A stretch of DNA of 64,000 nucleotides from Albibacterium sp963696875 (lineage in GTDB: Bacteria; Bacteroidota; Bacteroidia; Sphingobacteriales; Sphingobacteriaceae). A program made the position numbers and the translations under genes. The stretch is taken from assembly GCA_963696875.1 (NCBI GenBank), contig CAVOLQ010000007.1, forward strand, positions 372,001 through 436,000, in the 5' to 3' direction. The notes under the pieces were generated by a model, which worked only from the letters and a program-made list of their open reading frames with translations, searched no databases and was not told where the DNA came from. Shown here one piece after another: positions 35,225 through 43,749 of this stretch; the first letter of the stretch is position 1; each line of letters opens with the position of its first letter.

Positions 35225-37047
35225 ATGGATAACTTCATTGTTTCAGCACGTAAATACCGCCCCGCAACCTTCGATACAGTTGTTGGTCAACAACATATTA
35301 CCGGTACTCTTAAAAATGCCATTAAGAATAAGCAGTTAGCACAGGCTTTCTTGTTTTGTGGGCCGCGTGGAGTGGGGAAAACAACCTGTGCACGGATATT
35401 GGCAAAAACCATTAATTGTCAAAATATCTCAGAAAATGCAGAAGCCTGCAGTATCTGTGAGAGTTGCCAGTCTTTCCAAAATGGAAATTCTTTCAGCATT
35501 CATGAGTTGGATGCTGCTTCTAATAACTCTGTAGATGACATTCGCGCACTAAACGAGCAGGTAAGAATTCCGCCCCAATCAGGAAAATATAAAATCTACA
35601 TCATCGATGAGGTGCATATGCTCTCACAAGCGGCCTTTAATGCTTTTTTGAAAACACTGGAAGAGCCACCTTCCTATGCTATTTTCATTTTAGCGACGAC
35701 AGAGAAACATAAAATTCTTCCCACCATACTTTCCAGATGTCAAATCTTTGATTTCAATAGGATCAAAGTGGAAGATATGGCCCAGCATCTAGAACAAATT
35801 GCGGGTAAAGAAAACATCAGTTTCGATAGGGATGGACTGCACCTTATTGCTCAAAAAGCAGATGGAGGTTTAAGGGATGCACTTTCCATGTTTGATCAGA
35901 TAGTAAGCTTTTCAAATAAGAATCTCTCTTACCAGGCTGTAATTGATAACCTTAATATTCTCGATTACGATTATTATTTCAGAATTACACAATCCATTAT
36001 CGATGAAGATCCTGCACAAGGTCTATTGATTTTTGATCAAGTATTAAGCAATGGATTTGACGGCAATCATTTTATCTCAGGCTTATCCGATCATTTCCGT
36101 AATCTATTAGTAGCTAAAGATGCGGAAACAGTAAAGCTTTTGGAAGTTAGTCAAAGTATTAAAGAGCGTTACCTGTCTCAAAGTCAATCGCTTAGTGCAG
36201 GATTAACATTGTCTGCCTTGAACATAGCTAATCAGTGCGAAATTAACTTTAAGAACAGCAGAAATCAACGATTGCAAGTGGAACTAGCACTGTTGAAGAT
36301 GTGCCATATCTCTTCGGCCATTTTAATGAGCCAAGAAGTTCCGCGGGATAACCATCAGGGTTCTGAGGGTAAAAAAAAACACCTAATAGGGCGGTAGAAT
36401 CTAATCAACCTTATTCAGTTGAAGGTAGCTCTGAACTTGTTAATGAAAAGAAAGTGGATATAGTTAATAATATCCATCAAGATAACAAAAATAAGCGGCA
36501 GGAACAGAAAATAGAACCGCAAAGCCAGTCAGAACGGAAAGTAGAAGCGAAGCCCAAGTTATTTATCCCCAAATTGAAAGATATTTCTATTTCCTCCACC
36601 GTCCCAAGTTTAAATTCCGTTTTCAGGGAAAAAGAAAACGAAGAGAATGATGAACCTGCATACATTAAGGGGACGGAAAAAAAAGATTTTACCGAATCGG
36701 AGTTTTTGATCCAATGGAATACCTTTGCAGAGCGATCGAAGGTCGAAAATAAGATCAATTTATATACATTAATGGTTGCTAACCCACCTAAATTAGTAGA
36801 TAATTTTAAAGTAGAAGTGATCGTGGAAAATGGGGTTCAAAGTCATTTGCTCTTAAACGCTAAAGTCGATATTTTAAACTATTTGCGGCAAAGCTTGCAA
36901 AATTACCATATTGATCTGTCTCCAGTTATTCAAACCAACACTATCGTCAGAAAGCCAATTACTGATATTGAGAAATACCAGGTTATGGTGGCTAAAAATC
37001 AGCTATTAGATAAATTAAGGCAAGAATTTAATCTAGGATTTGAGTGA
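35225..37047 (+). CDS. dnaX: DNA polymerase III subunit tau/gamma, frame change at an A9 run
   Basis: The first frame (35225-36397, 390 aa) has the clamp-loader AAA+ domain: Walker A GPRGVGKTT, four cysteines for zinc, IYIIDEVHMLS and the sensor TTEKHKILPTILSRCQ. It ends at TAG soon after nine A residues (36371-36379). A -1 shift on this run continues as KTPNRAVESNQ and runs to 37047, adding about 215 residues with the tau-like C-terminal domain. In E. coli and Thermus dnaX makes tau and gamma by frameshift or slippage on A-rich sites, so this may be genuine recoding. A miscounted homopolymer is the rival reading. The start ATG follows MDNFIVSARKYRPATF; an upstream in-frame ATG adds 18 non-conserved residues. 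Confidence 0.9.
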
Positions 37048-37107
37048 AGTTTACTGTCATTTTTAGTCTGTAGATATCATCATAGAATACTTAATACAAA
37101 AAGAGAA

Positions 37108-37157
37108 AGCCTGTTAATTGTGGAAAAAGTTTAACGATTTACCACAATTAACAGGCT
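37108..37157. terminator. 16-bp hairpin between dnaX and the PhnA-like gene
   Basis: AGCCTGTTAATTGTGG (37108-37123) pairs perfectly with 37142-37157 around an 18-nt loop. It lies between convergent genes, so it can end both transcripts. No long U-run. Confidence 0.7.
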
Positions 37158-37267
37158 AACAATAAAAACGGTTTGATAATATTATCCCAGCTTTAAATGG
37201 GACTCTGACAGCGATGTAGGTCGTGCTACTTTAAATGTAATCGGTATAGCCTTTCCGCCAACTCAAA

Positions 37268-37609
37268 TTATGCTTTTCTAACAAATTCGGACTTCAATGC
37301 CATCGAACCAAATCCATCAATTTTACAATCTATATTGTGGTCACCCTCTGTCAAGCGAATACTTTTCACTTTTGTTCCTGCTTTGATCGGTTTAGGAGCC
37401 CCTTTTACAGGCAGGTTTTTTATAATAATCACTGAGTCCCCATTATTTAGCTCATTTCCATTTGCATCAAGCACTTTTAAGCCGTCCTCTAATATGTCTT
37501 CACTTGCGTTCCATTCATTGCTACATTCTGGGCAGGCATATAGTTCACTTCCTAATGAATACCCATAAGGTGACTTACACTTTGGGCACGTTTTCATTTC
37601 TTCTGACAT
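37268..37609 (-). CDS. PhnA/YjdM-like zinc ribbon protein
   Basis: 113 residues. The N-terminal zinc ribbon shows C-P-K-C at about 8-11 and C-P-E-C near 27-30; a PhnA-type beta domain follows (DANGNELNNGDSVIIIKNLPVKG). Despite the historical name alkylphosphonate uptake protein, members are small cytoplasmic proteins of unclear role; E. coli YjdM has been linked to stress resistance. It is a single gene with convergent hairpins on its 3' side. The ATG is preceded by AT-rich sequence with no clear promoter. Confidence 0.9.
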   Translation of the reverse strand: MSEEMKTCPKCKSPYGYSLGSELYACPECSNEWNASEDILEDGLKVLDANGNELNNGDSVIIIKNLPVKGAPKPIKAGTKVKSIRLTEGDHNIDCKIDGFGSMALKSEFVRKA

Positions 37610-37729
37610 TTTTAATTTTCTCTTATATAACTACTAAACTAATAAAAACGAATATAGCATTTTTATTCAATACGCTGATTATAGACTGTGTATTCTGGAA
37701 AATGTGGACAAAGCTTTCAAATAAACCAT

Positions 37730-37804
37730 TTCTGCGACTAAATACGATATTTCTGCGGCTAAATCACCTTTTAGTCGCAGAATAGTCAGGCGACTATCGC
37801 AGAA
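37730..37804. repeat. Four copies of a 13-nt motif as direct and inverted repeats
   Basis: TTCTGCGACTAAA at 37730-37742 and TTCTGCGGCTAAA at 37751-37763 are followed by the reverse complement at 37770-37782 and a partial fourth copy at 37792-37804. The second and third copies can pair into a hairpin with a 6-nt loop. No gene covers it. Confidence 0.65.
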
Positions 37805-37875
37805 ACAGTAAACAAAGCGCAAACCAATTATAAAGGATTGCTAATCAATTGTTCAACTTTAGCAAAAGAAAATAT

Positions 37876-38406
37876 CTAAGGCATAACCTCTCCATCATTT
37901 TTAGGATATCCCTCCTCATCTAAATCCTCCCTTAAATCCTCCGGAGTTTCTGCAAGAGCTTCATCTATGGGGTTCAGCTCTATAATTCCTCCATGATTTA
38001 TATGAATACCGGACTCTTCCATATCTTCATCAAAAGATCCCCTTTTATCATATTCATCTCCTACAACTAGATTTGCTTCATCCCAGTCTGAGTTCATGTC
38101 TTCGCCGTCTTTGGCGGCGGTGTCATAGGGGTCAGGATGTCGATAATCTTGGGCTGCACCCTCCACATCTAACTCATAACTGTCGTTCGTTTCATCGTAC
38201 TCCAAGTCATTTGCCAAAATCTCAATATTACCACTTAAGTCTCCCATGCTATCATCACTTAGGTCTTTAGGTACGTTATTAATTGTACCATCAGCACCTG
38301 TGTCATCGTTTTCATTTTTATCAATGTCTTCTCTTTCTTCTTTCATTTCCTTTTTCAATGAATAGTTCTTTTTAAAAAAAACAGTAAATGATGAAATTTG
38401 TTTCAA
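37876..38406 (-). CDS. Highly acidic hypothetical protein
   Basis: 176 residues from the first ATG; an ATG at 38346 (MKEEREDIDKNEND) gives 156 residues and is the likelier start because the extra 20 residues are unlike the rest. About one third of the residues are aspartate or glutamate, there is no signal peptide or membrane span, and no fold is recognisable. Such low-complexity acidic proteins occur in Sphingobacteriaceae, often without a known role. It is transcribed away from isocitrate dehydrogenase. The 3' side runs into the repeat region with the four 13-nt motifs. Confidence 0.65.
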   Translation of the reverse strand: MKQISSFTVFFKKNYSLKKEMKEEREDIDKNENDDTGADGTINNVPKDLSDDSMGDLSGNIEILANDLEYDETNDSYELDVEGAAQDYRHPDPYDTAAKDGEDMNSDWDEANLVVGDEYDKRGSFDEDMEESGIHINHGGIIELNPIDEALAETPEDLREDLDEEGYPKNDGEVMP

Positions 38407-38499
38407 AATGAAAAATACATAATTTCATTGACTCTATTATGGTGTGATCATTTTAAAGCCACAAATGTTTAGAATCCTTTAAAAATAAGGGAATATTCT

Positions 38500-38507
38500 T
38501 ATATTTG
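38500..38507 (+). promoter_or_regulatory. -7 element (TATATTTG) of the isocitrate dehydrogenase gene
   Basis: TATATTTG matches the consensus; TTTA at 38478-38481 with an 18-bp spacer is a passable -33 box. The predicted leader is about 24 nt. Confidence 0.6.
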
Positions 38508-38536
38508 GCCGTTTAATTAGTCAAAATTTTAGCTAT

Positions 38537-39769
38537 ATGTCAATACAAAAAATCAAGGTAGCCAATCCTGTAGTAGAACTTGATGGGGATGAAATGACCC
38601 GTATCATCTGGAAATTTATTAAAGACAAGTTAATTATTCCTTATCTGGATTTGGATATCAAATACTACGATTTGGGAATGGAATACCGTGATGAAACCGA
38701 TGATCAGGTAACTGTAGATGCGGCTAATGCAATTAAAAAGTATGGTGTCGGAATTAAGTGTGCAACCATTACCCCAGACGAAGCCCGCGTTGAAGAATTT
38801 GGATTGAAGCAAATGTGGCGTTCGCCAAACGGAACCATCCGTAATATATTAGATGGGACCGTATTTCGTGAGCCTATCGTTATCAACAATATTCCTCGTT
38901 TAGTTCCTAACTGGACGGCCCCAATTTGTATTGGACGTCATGCTTTCGGTGATCAATATAGAGCCACGGATTTCGTTACAAAAGGCAAGGGAAAGCTGAC
39001 TATCAAATTTGAAGGTGACGATGGAACGAACCAAGAGTTTGAAGTATATAATTTTGAAGGTGATGGAGTCGCTTTGGCAATGTACAATACTGATGAAAGT
39101 ATTTACGGATTTGCACGTGCATGTTTCAACCAAGCATTGAGCAAAAATTGGCCTTTATACCTGTCTACTAAAAACACCATTCTTAAGAAATATGATGGTC
39201 GTTTTAAAGATATTTTTGAAGAAGTTTATCAAAACGAATTTAAGGCGCAATTTGATAAAGCAGGAATCACTTACGAGCATCGTTTAATTGATGACATGGT
39301 TGCTTCCGCTTTGAAATGGAACGGAAACTTTGTTTGGGCTTGTAAGAACTATGACGGGGATGTTCAGTCCGATACAGTTGCTCAAGGTTTTGGTTCATTA
39401 GGATTAATGACGTCTACATTGATTACTCCAGATGGAAAAACTATGGAAGCAGAAGCTGCCCACGGTACCGTAACACGCCATTACCGCGAGCACGAAAAAG
39501 GAAATCCGACTTCTACAAACCCAATTGCGTCCATCTTCGCGTGGACAAGAGGATTGGCATTCCGTGGTAAATTAGACGATAACCAAGAATTAATCGACTT
39601 TGCAAATACTTTGGAGGCTGTTTGTATTGAAACCGTTGAAAGTGGAAAGATGACCAAAGATTTGGCCGTATGTATCCATGGCAATAAGGTAAGCGCCGAT
39701 CAATACTTAAATACAGAAGATTTCTTAGCGGCTATAGATGATAATCTAAGAGCAAAACTTACGAAATAG
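38537..39769 (+). CDS. icd: Isocitrate dehydrogenase, NADP-dependent (eukaryote-like type)
   Basis: 410 residues, starting KIKVANPVVELDGDEMTRIIW, which is the N-terminus of the dimeric type II enzyme found in mitochondria and many Bacteroidota, rather than of the E. coli type. Substrate residues lie in the segment WRSPNGTIRNIL, the metal aspartates in DDMVASALKWNG and KNYDGDVQSD, and NADP binding in AEAAHGTVTRHYR. It oxidises isocitrate to 2-oxoglutarate in the TCA cycle and makes NADPH. Single gene with its own promoter and a terminator 19 bp after the stop. Confidence 0.96.
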   Translation: MSIQKIKVANPVVELDGDEMTRIIWKFIKDKLIIPYLDLDIKYYDLGMEYRDETDDQVTVDAANAIKKYGVGIKCATITPDEARVEEFGLKQMWRSPNGTIRNILDGTVFREPIVINNIPRLVPNWTAPICIGRHAFGDQYRATDFVTKGKGKLTIKFEGDDGTNQEFEVYNFEGDGVALAMYNTDESIYGFARACFNQALSKNWPLYLSTKNTILKKYDGRFKDIFEEVYQNEFKAQFDKAGITYEHRLIDDMVASALKWNGNFVWACKNYDGDVQSDTVAQGFGSLGLMTSTLITPDGKTMEAEAAHGTVTRHYREHEKGNPTSTNPIASIFAWTRGLAFRGKLDDNQELIDFANTLEAVCIETVESGKMTKDLAVCIHGNKVSADQYLNTEDFLAAIDDNLRAKLTK

Positions 39770-39787
39770 TCAGTTTTGCAATGAATT

Positions 39788-39818
39788 AAAAAGCTCTGAT
39801 TAAATCAGGGCTTTTTTT
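39788..39818 (+). terminator. Intrinsic terminator of icd
   Basis: GCTCTGAT (39793-39800) pairs with ATCAGGGC (39804-39811) with one G-U, a 3-nt loop and a run of seven T residues. Confidence 0.9.
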
Positions 39819-39874
39819 ATTTATATTAATTATTTTAAGAAAAGAATGTATCTTAGAACATTAAATCAATAGAT

Positions 39875-40381
39875 ATGAACAAAAACATTTACATAGCGAT
39901 TGTATTTCTTACTTCCTCATTTCTATTCTCTTGTAAAAGCAAGAAAATGAATTTGAAAGCTGGAGCCCACGTAGTAAATACGAACAACGCGCCTGAAACA
40001 TCAAATTATTCGAGCAATATGACCAAAACCGATCAAGGATTAATGATGACCTTTGACTCTGATTTGCTTTTCCCTATTAATTCGTCCTATTTGACCGAAC
40101 AGGCAAAAGTGGCGCTTGAAGGCTTTGTTAATCTTGCGAAAGAACACCCCCAAGCTTTAATCCAAGTAGATGGTCATACGGATGCTACAGGTACTGCTGA
40201 TTATAATCAGTGGCTTTCTGAGAAAAGAGCTGTCTCAGTTAAAACCTATCTTGAAACTTTAGGTGTTTCGGGTAGTAGAATTGAAACGCGAGGTCTTGGT
40301 CAGGTACAACCTGTTGCATCAAACCAAACCAAAGAAGGTCGTCAGCAAAATAGAAGAGTAGAGATTACCATTTTAAATTGA
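39875..40381 (+). CDS. OmpA family lipoprotein
   Basis: 168 residues. The lipobox L-F-S-C ends at about residue 20, so it is outer-membrane lipid-anchored. The C-terminal 110 residues are an OmpA peptidoglycan-binding domain with the conserved VDGHTDATGTADYNQWLSEKRA, SRIETRGLGQVQPVASN and the closing NRRVEITI. It should tether the outer membrane to the cell wall, in the manner of Pal, but no tol genes are nearby. A 12-bp hairpin follows the stop by 9 bp. Confidence 0.93.
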   Translation: MNKNIYIAIVFLTSSFLFSCKSKKMNLKAGAHVVNTNNAPETSNYSSNMTKTDQGLMMTFDSDLLFPINSSYLTEQAKVALEGFVNLAKEHPQALIQVDGHTDATGTADYNQWLSEKRAVSVKTYLETLGVSGSRIETRGLGQVQPVASNQTKEGRQQNRRVEITILN

Positions 40382-40389
40382 TAGACTTA

Positions 40390-40428
40390 TTTTGAACTAC
40401 GCTCTTCTCTGAAGAACGTAGTTCAAAA
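40390..40428 (+). terminator. Hairpin after the OmpA lipoprotein gene
   Basis: TTTTGAACTACG (40390-40401) pairs with CGTAGTTCAAAA (40417-40428). The flanking A/T runs allow termination in both directions, suiting the convergent pair. Confidence 0.7.
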
Positions 40429-40486
40429 ATAAAAATAATTCTTTCAAAGAAAGGGTTGAGCTTTTTAACCAAAGTTATGATTAGAG

Positions 40487-41017
40487 TTATGATTTTTCTG
40501 GCACTGTCCAAAAATAGATCGTACTTCCATCTACCACGATTTTTTTGTCAGGTTCCCAATCTCCCATATCAAAAGCATGGGAAACAATACGGGTTCCTGG
40601 CTTGAGTTCCTTCAAAATTTTCGGGCGAAGTTTGAGGTTTACACTTGGCAATAAATATAAGGTCAAGACCGTGGCCTTACTAAAATCCAAATCGAATAAG
40701 TTGCCTTCTATGAAAGTTACCTTATCTGAGACGCCGGCAATTTTAGCGTTCTCATGGGCTTCCTTGATTCGCTGAGGGTCAATATCAACGCCTGTGGCAA
40801 TTGCACCTTTCTTAGCAGCGCTGATGACAATGCGTCCATCTCCACAACCCAAGTCGTAATGAACATCTCCATTTGAAACATTTGCTAACTTCAACATGGC
40901 ATCTACCACTGTTTGCCGAGTAGGGACATAAGGAACATCAAGATTTGGCTTTTGTGCAACTGCATTTAGCCCTACAAAAACAAAGAGAGCAATTAATAAG
41001 TTTTTGAATTTTTTCAT
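40487..41017 (-). CDS. Class I SAM-dependent methyltransferase with a signal peptide
   Basis: 176 residues. The start MKKFKNLLIALFVFVGLNAVAQ is a textbook signal peptide with a cleavage site after AVA. The mature protein is a compact methyltransferase fold: DLGCGDGRIVISAAK for SAM binding, DIDPQRIKEAHENA closing strand 2 and LTLYLLPSVN. SAM is a cytoplasmic cofactor, so a secreted methyltransferase is biochemically odd. The signal may direct a periplasmic or outer membrane place where SAM is somehow available, or the N-terminus may be a membrane anchor. Convergent with the OmpA lipoprotein, sharing its hairpin. Confidence 0.85.
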   Translation of the reverse strand: MKKFKNLLIALFVFVGLNAVAQKPNLDVPYVPTRQTVVDAMLKLANVSNGDVHYDLGCGDGRIVISAAKKGAIATGVDIDPQRIKEAHENAKIAGVSDKVTFIEGNLFDLDFSKATVLTLYLLPSVNLKLRPKILKELKPGTRIVSHAFDMGDWEPDKKIVVDGSTIYFWTVPEKS

Positions 41018-41123
41018 GGTTTTCGTTTTTATGTATTTTTATTGAACTAATTAATTAAGTAAATCTTACAGACTAACCCTTTCTTCCTTGTTTTGTTTAG
41101 CGCTAATTCCTTGGCTTGTTAAT

Positions 41124-42527
41124 TCAGGACTCTTGGTTTTCGTTTCGGATAAAGAAAAAGAAAAATGTACCTAATATTAATAGTGCGACCCCTACCAAAG
41201 CGCCAAGCCCAGTGTACATTATACTTGAATACAATAAATAGGCACAAACTAAACAGAAAAGAATTGGAGTGGTAGGGTATAAAGGGACCTTGAAAGGCCG
41301 TTTGACATTCGGTTCTTTTATCCTTAAAGCAAATAATGCAATACCAATGGATAGAAAGAAAAACCAGAACACTGGGGCCGTGAATTCTACCATAGATTCA
41401 AAACCGTTTCTAGTGGTTGCACCTATGCCAATTAATAACAATGCGATCAGCCCTTGTATAATGAAGGCATTAACTGGGGATGAGGTTTTGCTATTCCACT
41501 TGCTTAGTATTGAAAATATTGTAAAGTCCCTGCCCAGGGCATAATTGGTACGTGCGCCAGTGAATATTGTTGCGTTAACAGAGGTTAAGGCGGCTATTGC
41601 CACTAAGATTCCCACAAAAACAACCCCTAGCTCACCCAATGTGGCTCGCATTAAGTCCACAGCGGGTGCTTGGGATGCAGCCATCCTGTCGACCCCTAAT
41701 ACGTTGAGAAATGCCAAGTTAATTAACAAGTATATCGCAGTAATTAATGCAATGCTGATGATTAGTACATGGACCATTTTTTTACTTCCATTATGTAATT
41801 CGGCAGAAATATACCCTGCTTCATTCCATCCGCCAAATGTAAGAAGCACAAACACCATGGCAAGTCCCATAGCCATAGATGGGCTAGAAAGTTCGTTTGA
41901 CAACTCTTCTAACACCATTGCGGATGGGCTTATGAAAAGGCCGGCTACAATGACCAAAAGAAGCCCAGTGAATTGGATGCCGACCAGTATTTTCTGAGCA
42001 TAAGTTCCGAATTTAATACCAATTATATTTATAGAAGTGAGCAGGACAACCACTAATCCAGCATACATAGCGGACGCATACATGCCTACTGGAAATAATT
42101 GTGCGGTATAATCTCCTACAATGTAAGCTAAAAGTGCAATTGATCCCGTTTGAATAATACTCATTCTTGCCCAAGCAAAAAGAAAAGCAAAGCGTCTACC
42201 AAAAGCGCGCATCAAAAAATGATAATCACCGCCAGTATTTGGAAAAGTGGTGCTAAGTTCTGCATAACATAAAGCGCCTATCAGGGAAACTAATCCACCA
42301 AGTAACCATACAGATAGAAACATTTCCCAAGTGCCGGTATTTCCCGCTACTAATGAAGGTGTCCTGAAAATACCAGCGCCGACCACAATACCTACAATAA
42401 TTACCACTGCATCTGTTACGGTGAGTACTGGTTTGGGTTTGCCTTTATATTGTGCTTCGGAAGTTGCTAGAAAAAGCACATCTTTATCAATTGATTCCGC
42501 AGAAATAGGGTTACTTTCTTCTTTCAT
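41124..42527 (-). CDS. APC family amino acid permease
   Basis: 467 residues with about 12 membrane spans. The first helix has the substrate-binding GAGIFRTPSLVAGNTG, followed by LIGALCYAELSTTFPNTGGDYHFL, which is the conserved helix 2-3 region of the amino acid/polyamine superfamily, and later TSVNATIFTGARTNYALGRD. It imports or exchanges amino acids across the inner membrane; the substrate is not readable. The N-terminus is a 40-residue hydrophilic cytoplasmic head. It stands alone with 415 bp of non-coding sequence upstream. Confidence 0.9.
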   Translation of the reverse strand: MKEESNPISAESIDKDVLFLATSEAQYKGKPKPVLTVTDAVVIIVGIVVGAGIFRTPSLVAGNTGTWEMFLSVWLLGGLVSLIGALCYAELSTTFPNTGGDYHFLMRAFGRRFAFLFAWARMSIIQTGSIALLAYIVGDYTAQLFPVGMYASAMYAGLVVVLLTSINIIGIKFGTYAQKILVGIQFTGLLLVIVAGLFISPSAMVLEELSNELSSPSMAMGLAMVFVLLTFGGWNEAGYISAELHNGSKKMVHVLIISIALITAIYLLINLAFLNVLGVDRMAASQAPAVDLMRATLGELGVVFVGILVAIAALTSVNATIFTGARTNYALGRDFTIFSILSKWNSKTSSPVNAFIIQGLIALLLIGIGATTRNGFESMVEFTAPVFWFFFLSIGIALFALRIKEPNVKRPFKVPLYPTTPILFCLVCAYLLYSSIMYTGLGALVGVALLILGTFFFFFIRNENQES

Positions 42528-42903
42528 ATATATATATTCTGGTTAAAATATATTAGCAGCACTTTGTAATATAAGACTTGTTTTCAGTAACTTACACTTT
42601 TTTTGTACGATACTTACAGATAAACAAGAAAGATATGATTTGGCAAAAATATCAACGTAAGATATTTTCAAAGCTGCCTAATGTTTTTGAATAAGTATGC
42701 AACAACCTAAGTTATAATAGGTTTTTTAGATGAGTCCTTTTTTATTTTATCTATACTATTTATATGCTCTGGTCATCTGTTAATATGATTTTAGCGAAAG
42801 AATATAGTGGTTTTGACAACTGCGGGGATTAAGCAGGGAGTGGATTAGTGATTGGAGGAAGCGCTACTGTGAAGAAAGGGAACTTATTGATATTTTAAAA
42901 ACG
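42528..42903. other. Intergenic region, 376 bp
   Basis: AT-rich sequence upstream of the minus-strand permease gene. It should contain the permease promoter, but I see no clean -33/-7 pair. A 6-bp hairpin with a T-run near 42705-42728 is too weak to call a terminator. No RNA gene or plausible coding frame was found. Confidence 0.4.
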
Positions 42904-42939
42904 CTAAGGTCGCCCATCTTATTAGATAAGCGACCTTAG
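42904..42939 (-). terminator. Hairpin after the HdrB-like gene
   Basis: CTAAGGTCGC (42904-42913) pairs exactly with GCGACCTTAG (42930-42939) around a 16-nt loop, three bases past the HdrB-like stop codon on the minus strand. Confidence 0.75.
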
Positions 42940-42942
42940 TCC

Positions 42943-43731
42943 TTATAAACCATTTGCTCTAGCAGTGATCTCTGCAATATCCAATACTTTCAAGTCCTGT
43001 TCTTTATTGAAGTGTTTTACGCCATCGCTTAGCATGGTCATGCAGAATGGGCATGCAGCAGCAACCACTTCGGCTTTCGTTTCAAAAGCTTCTTCTATCC
43101 GCTCCACATTGATGTCTTTATTGCCTTGTTCAGGTTCTTTAAACATTTGAGCTCCCCCTGCACCACAGCAAAGACCATTGCTTTTGCATCTTCGCATTTC
43201 TGTGAGATCGGCATCTAATGCCTCTAAAGCCTTTCTTGGCGCCTCGTAAATGCCATTTCCTCTGCCTAAATAACAAGGATCGTGGTAGGTTATTCTTTTT
43301 CCTTTAAAACATTCCCCGCCTTCGGCTTTCAACTTACCATCATCGATTAAACTTTGAATAAGTTGTGTATGATGAATGATTTCATAGTGGCCGCCCAGCG
43401 CAGGATATTCATTTTTTATTGTATTGAAGCAGTGTGGACAGGCCGTTACGATCTTTTTGATTTGATAGCTGTCCATGACTTGAATGTTTGTCATGGCTTG
43501 CATTTGGAATAGAAATTCGTTTCCAGCACGCTTAGCCGGGTCGCCGGTACAGCTTTCCTCTTCACCTAATATAGCGTATTTTAGTCCTACATGATGTAAT
43601 ATCTTACAAATATCACGAGTAGTGCGTTGAGAGCGTTCATCATAACTACCCATACAGCCTACCCAAAATAATATATCTGGAACTTCTCCTTTGGCAGTTA
43701 ACTCTGCCATCGTTGGAACGTGTATATCCAT
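42943..43731 (-). CDS. HdrB-like Fe-S protein with two CCG domains
   Basis: 262 residues containing two cysteine-rich CCG domains. The first has WVGCMGSYDER and later CPHCFNTIKNEYP; the second has the CCGAGG-type motif NGLCCGAGGAQ, then AAACPFCMTML. This matches the heterodisulfide reductase subunit B/GlpC/LutA group, which bind a non-cubane or noncanonical 4Fe-4S cluster for thiol or electron chemistry. The neighbour upstream is the membrane HdrC-like partner, 18 bp apart, so both form a quinone-linked oxidoreductase. The electron donor is unknown; an electron-transferring flavoprotein is a candidate by analogy. Confidence 0.88.
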   Translation of the reverse strand: MDIHVPTMAELTAKGEVPDILFWVGCMGSYDERSQRTTRDICKILHHVGLKYAILGEEESCTGDPAKRAGNEFLFQMQAMTNIQVMDSYQIKKIVTACPHCFNTIKNEYPALGGHYEIIHHTQLIQSLIDDGKLKAEGGECFKGKRITYHDPCYLGRGNGIYEAPRKALEALDADLTEMRRCKSNGLCCGAGGAQMFKEPEQGNKDINVERIEEAFETKAEVVAAACPFCMTMLSDGVKHFNKEQDLKVLDIAEITARANGL

Positions 43732-43749
43732 TGTTTTAGAATTTATAAA

